From: Pseudobutyrivibrio sp. 49
Lineage (GTDB): Bacteria > Bacillota > Clostridia > Lachnospirales > Lachnospiraceae
Assembly (NCBI RefSeq): GCF_900100545.1
Contig: NZ_FNDP01000011.1
Span: 52,991 to 116,990, forward strand
Direction of reading: 5' to 3'
DNA length: 64,000 nt
Position 1 is the stretch's first letter. Every line of letters starts with the position of its first letter. This document shows, piece by piece, positions 62,059-64,000 of this stretch. The position numbers were made by a program, and so were the translations under genes. The notes beneath the pieces are model-generated. The model was not told the origin of the DNA. It saw nothing but the letters and a program-made list of their open reading frames with translations, and made no database searches.

Positions 62059-62080
62059 TAAACTATAAAATCAATTAATC

Positions 62081-62117
62081 AATCTTCCCATTTATATAAT
62101 AAGTGGGAAGATTTTTT
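62081..62117 (+). terminator. Terminator between the gene at 61645 and radA
   Basis: AATCTTCCCA (62081-62090) pairs with TGGGAAGATT (62104-62113), then T4. The radA ribosome site begins 4 nt later, so any read-through directly feeds radA. Confidence 0.85.
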
Positions 62118-62135
62118 GTAAAGGAGAGAATAATT

Positions 62136-63521
62136 ATGGCAAAGAAAAATGTTTCAGTTTTTTTCTGTCAGGAATGTGGTAACGAAACTTCAAAGTGGTC
62201 TGGTCAGTGCCCAGCATGTGGGGCGTGGAACAGTCTTGTTGAGGAAATAGTAGATAAGACAAAAGTTAAGGCTAGAGCGAAAGTGGCAGACGTTGCACCT
62301 ACAAAGCTTATTGATGTTACTGCCTCAAACGAGCATCGTATATCTACTAATATAGAAGAGTTCGACCGTGTATTAGGCGGAGGAATTGTCCCTGGCTCCA
62401 TGGTACTCGTGGGAGGAGATCCAGGTATTGGTAAGTCTACACTTTTGTTACAGACCTGCCGTCTGCTTTGCCAGTCAGGTGTAAATGTCATGTATGTTTC
62501 AGGCGAAGAGTCTCTCCAGCAAATTAAAATTCGAGCTGATCGTCTTGGTCAGTTCAATGATAAGCTTGATTTATTCTGCGAGACAAATCTCGATACAATA
62601 AAAGCCGTTGTAGAACGCGAAAAGCCAACGGTTCTTATTATTGACTCTATTCAGACCATGTACAATGAGGCTGTGGGTTCAGCTCCAGGTTCAGTTACTC
62701 AGGTAAGAGAGTCTACAAGTGTTCTCATGGAAATCGCAAAAGTACAGGGAATAGCTGTGTTTATAGTTGGACACGTTACAAAAGAAGGAACTGTTGCAGG
62801 ACCACGTGTGTTGGAACACATGGTAGATACAGTTTTATACTTTGAAGGTGATAGACACGCTTCTTATAGAATTCTTCGTGGCGTCAAGAATCGATTTGGC
62901 TCTACAAATGAAATTGGTGTGTTTGAAATGCGTGACACAGGTCTTGCAGAGGTTAAAAATCCATCTGCAGTTATGCTGGATGGACGCCCAGAGAATGCCG
63001 AGGGCTCTATTGTTACTTGCGCCATGGAGGGTACACGCCCAATCCTTGTTGAAATTCAGTCTCTTGTTAGCAAAACAGCCTTCGAAATTCCAAGAAGAAT
63101 GGCCACAGGCTGTGATTATAACAGAGTAAACCTTTTAGTTGCTGTATTAGAGCGTATGCGCGATACAAAAGCTAACAAATCCTGCGGAATATTTCTTGGT
63201 CGTTCAGATATATATGTAAATATTGCCGGTGGAATGCGTATCAATGAGCCCGCAATCGATTTAGCTATTGCCATGGCTATTTATTCAAGCGAAAAGGACA
63301 TACCTATGGATTCAGGCACAATTGTATTTGGTGAAATAGGATTGTCTGGTGAGGTACGTTCTGTGTCTATGGCAGAACAGAGAGTCAGGGAAGCAAAGAA
63401 GCTTGGATTTAAAAAGGCGATTATTCCATATTCCAACCTCGCGGGTGTCAAGGGAATAGAAGGTATAGAGGTAGTTGGTGTGGCAAATGTAAAGGAAGCG
63501 GTAGATGCTATATCTCGTTAG
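62136..63521 (+). CDS. radA: DNA repair protein RadA (Sms)
   Basis: 461 residues from ATG 62136, chosen for AAGGAGAG upstream; an earlier in-frame start would lie in the terminator. Zinc finger C11, C14, C25 and C28; RecA-like core with Walker A GGDPGIGKST (about 91); the RadA signature KNRFG (about 250); Lon-like C-terminal domain. It helps branch migration in homologous recombination. No separate promoter is seen between the terminator and the gene, so it may depend on read-through. Confidence 0.95.
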   Translation: MAKKNVSVFFCQECGNETSKWSGQCPACGAWNSLVEEIVDKTKVKARAKVADVAPTKLIDVTASNEHRISTNIEEFDRVLGGGIVPGSMVLVGGDPGIGKSTLLLQTCRLLCQSGVNVMYVSGEESLQQIKIRADRLGQFNDKLDLFCETNLDTIKAVVEREKPTVLIIDSIQTMYNEAVGSAPGSVTQVRESTSVLMEIAKVQGIAVFIVGHVTKEGTVAGPRVLEHMVDTVLYFEGDRHASYRILRGVKNRFGSTNEIGVFEMRDTGLAEVKNPSAVMLDGRPENAEGSIVTCAMEGTRPILVEIQSLVSKTAFEIPRRMATGCDYNRVNLLVAVLERMRDTKANKSCGIFLGRSDIYVNIAGGMRINEPAIDLAIAMAIYSSEKDIPMDSGTIVFGEIGLSGEVRSVSMAEQRVREAKKLGFKKAIIPYSNLAGVKGIEGIEVVGVANVKEAVDAISR

Positions 63522-63655
63522 CTAATATTGTGATTAGAGCTACATATAGGGGTGATACAGTTTAATTGTAAAAATAATTGATACAATTCACACAAATCAT
63601 ACAAATTAGCCTTTTGAGGCGAATAGATTTACTTTAAAAAATCACAGAATATCTG

Positions 63656-63687
63656 TTGACACTGGGGTTTCAGGATGATATTATAAT
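63656..63687 (+). promoter_or_regulatory. rRNA operon promoter
   Basis: TTGACA (63656-63661), then TATTAT after 17 bp (63679-63684), or TATAAT after 20 bp (63682-63687). The region 63690-63947 is the 16S leader, with A/T-rich stretches that would pair with sequences beyond 16S for RNase III cleavage. No gene is seen in 63522-63655. Confidence 0.75.
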
Positions 63688-63947
63688 CGAGCACTGAGGG
63701 ACAGCAAGTCACACAGAGCAAACGAAGATTGATAACTGAACAGTGAAACAAACCTTGAATTAATACATTTTCAAAATGAAACATGTATCCTTGAAATTCA
63801 TTTAGTTTCTAAGACGAAACAAAAACCTTTATTAAAGGGTGAGGATTTTCAAAACTTGATTTTGAAAATCATTGCCTAGTAAGAATCTCTGATTCTTACA
63901 TATCAAGTAAACAAGTCAGTTTTATACTGATTCGGAATTAAACTTTT

Positions 63948-64000
<53 letters not shown>

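Overview
This window looks like chromosome of a low-GC Gram-positive anaerobe of the Lachnospiraceae, most likely close to Butyrivibrio or Pseudobutyrivibrio. The basis is the dgt-dnaG-rpoD-trmK order, AddAB instead of RecBCD, a PPi-type phosphofructokinase, a lysine-rich H1-like protein with a C-terminal domain seen in this family, a CIRCE element, ClpC, a fused 2-hydroxyacyl-CoA dehydratase activase, and secreted Ig-like and beta-helix proteins. The genus is inference; the 16S gene is cut off after about 50 bases.

Layout. 1-6 kb: the 3' part of a DtxR-type metal regulator, two alpha/beta hydrolases, a methyltransferase, small membrane proteins and a secreted repeat protein; two identical dyads (AGTTAG-N6-CTAACT) are candidate operators of the regulator. 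6-13 kb: small housekeeping enzymes (two HAD phosphatases, a metallophosphoesterase, PgeF, a radical SAM protein, a methyltransferase, a double-flavodoxin oxidoreductase) and an XRE-Uma2 fusion. 13.3-13.7 kb: no credible protein gene, but a strong minus-strand promoter, five related hairpin modules and a strong minus-strand terminator, so a probable undescribed RNA of about 360 nt. 14-26 kb: a secreted HAD phosphatase, tRNA-Leu(CAG), dgt-dnaG-rpoD-trmK, a nucleoside kinase, rnpB, a CarD-like regulator, a PAP2 protein, PPi-PFK and an amidohydrolase.

26.7-36 kb: addB-addA, a small protein and a PpiC-like lipoprotein, then the H1-like protein. 36-48 kb: htpG with CIRCE, a GH13 glucosidase, the 1,418-residue activase, and pyrG with a purine permease behind an attenuator-like leader. 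The 5' regions of addB and htpG carry the same folded element, a candidate new cis-regulatory RNA.

47.7-59 kb is an accessory zone: a ribbon-helix-helix gene too short for most gene finders, 10-bp iterons, a Ser-rich Ig-like surface protein and a decayed paralogue of it, three copies of a 72-bp inverted-repeat unit, a HigBA-type toxin-antitoxin pair with a 20-bp palindrome inside its promoter, two PD-(D/E)XK proteins, orphan membrane proteins and a beta-helix protein. 59-64 kb returns to core genes (clpC, radA) and ends in an rRNA promoter, leader and the first bases of 16S rRNA.

The most promising undescribed items are the 13.3-13.7 kb repeat-hairpin RNA, the leader element shared by addB and htpG, the putative DtxR regulon, and the pyrG leader.
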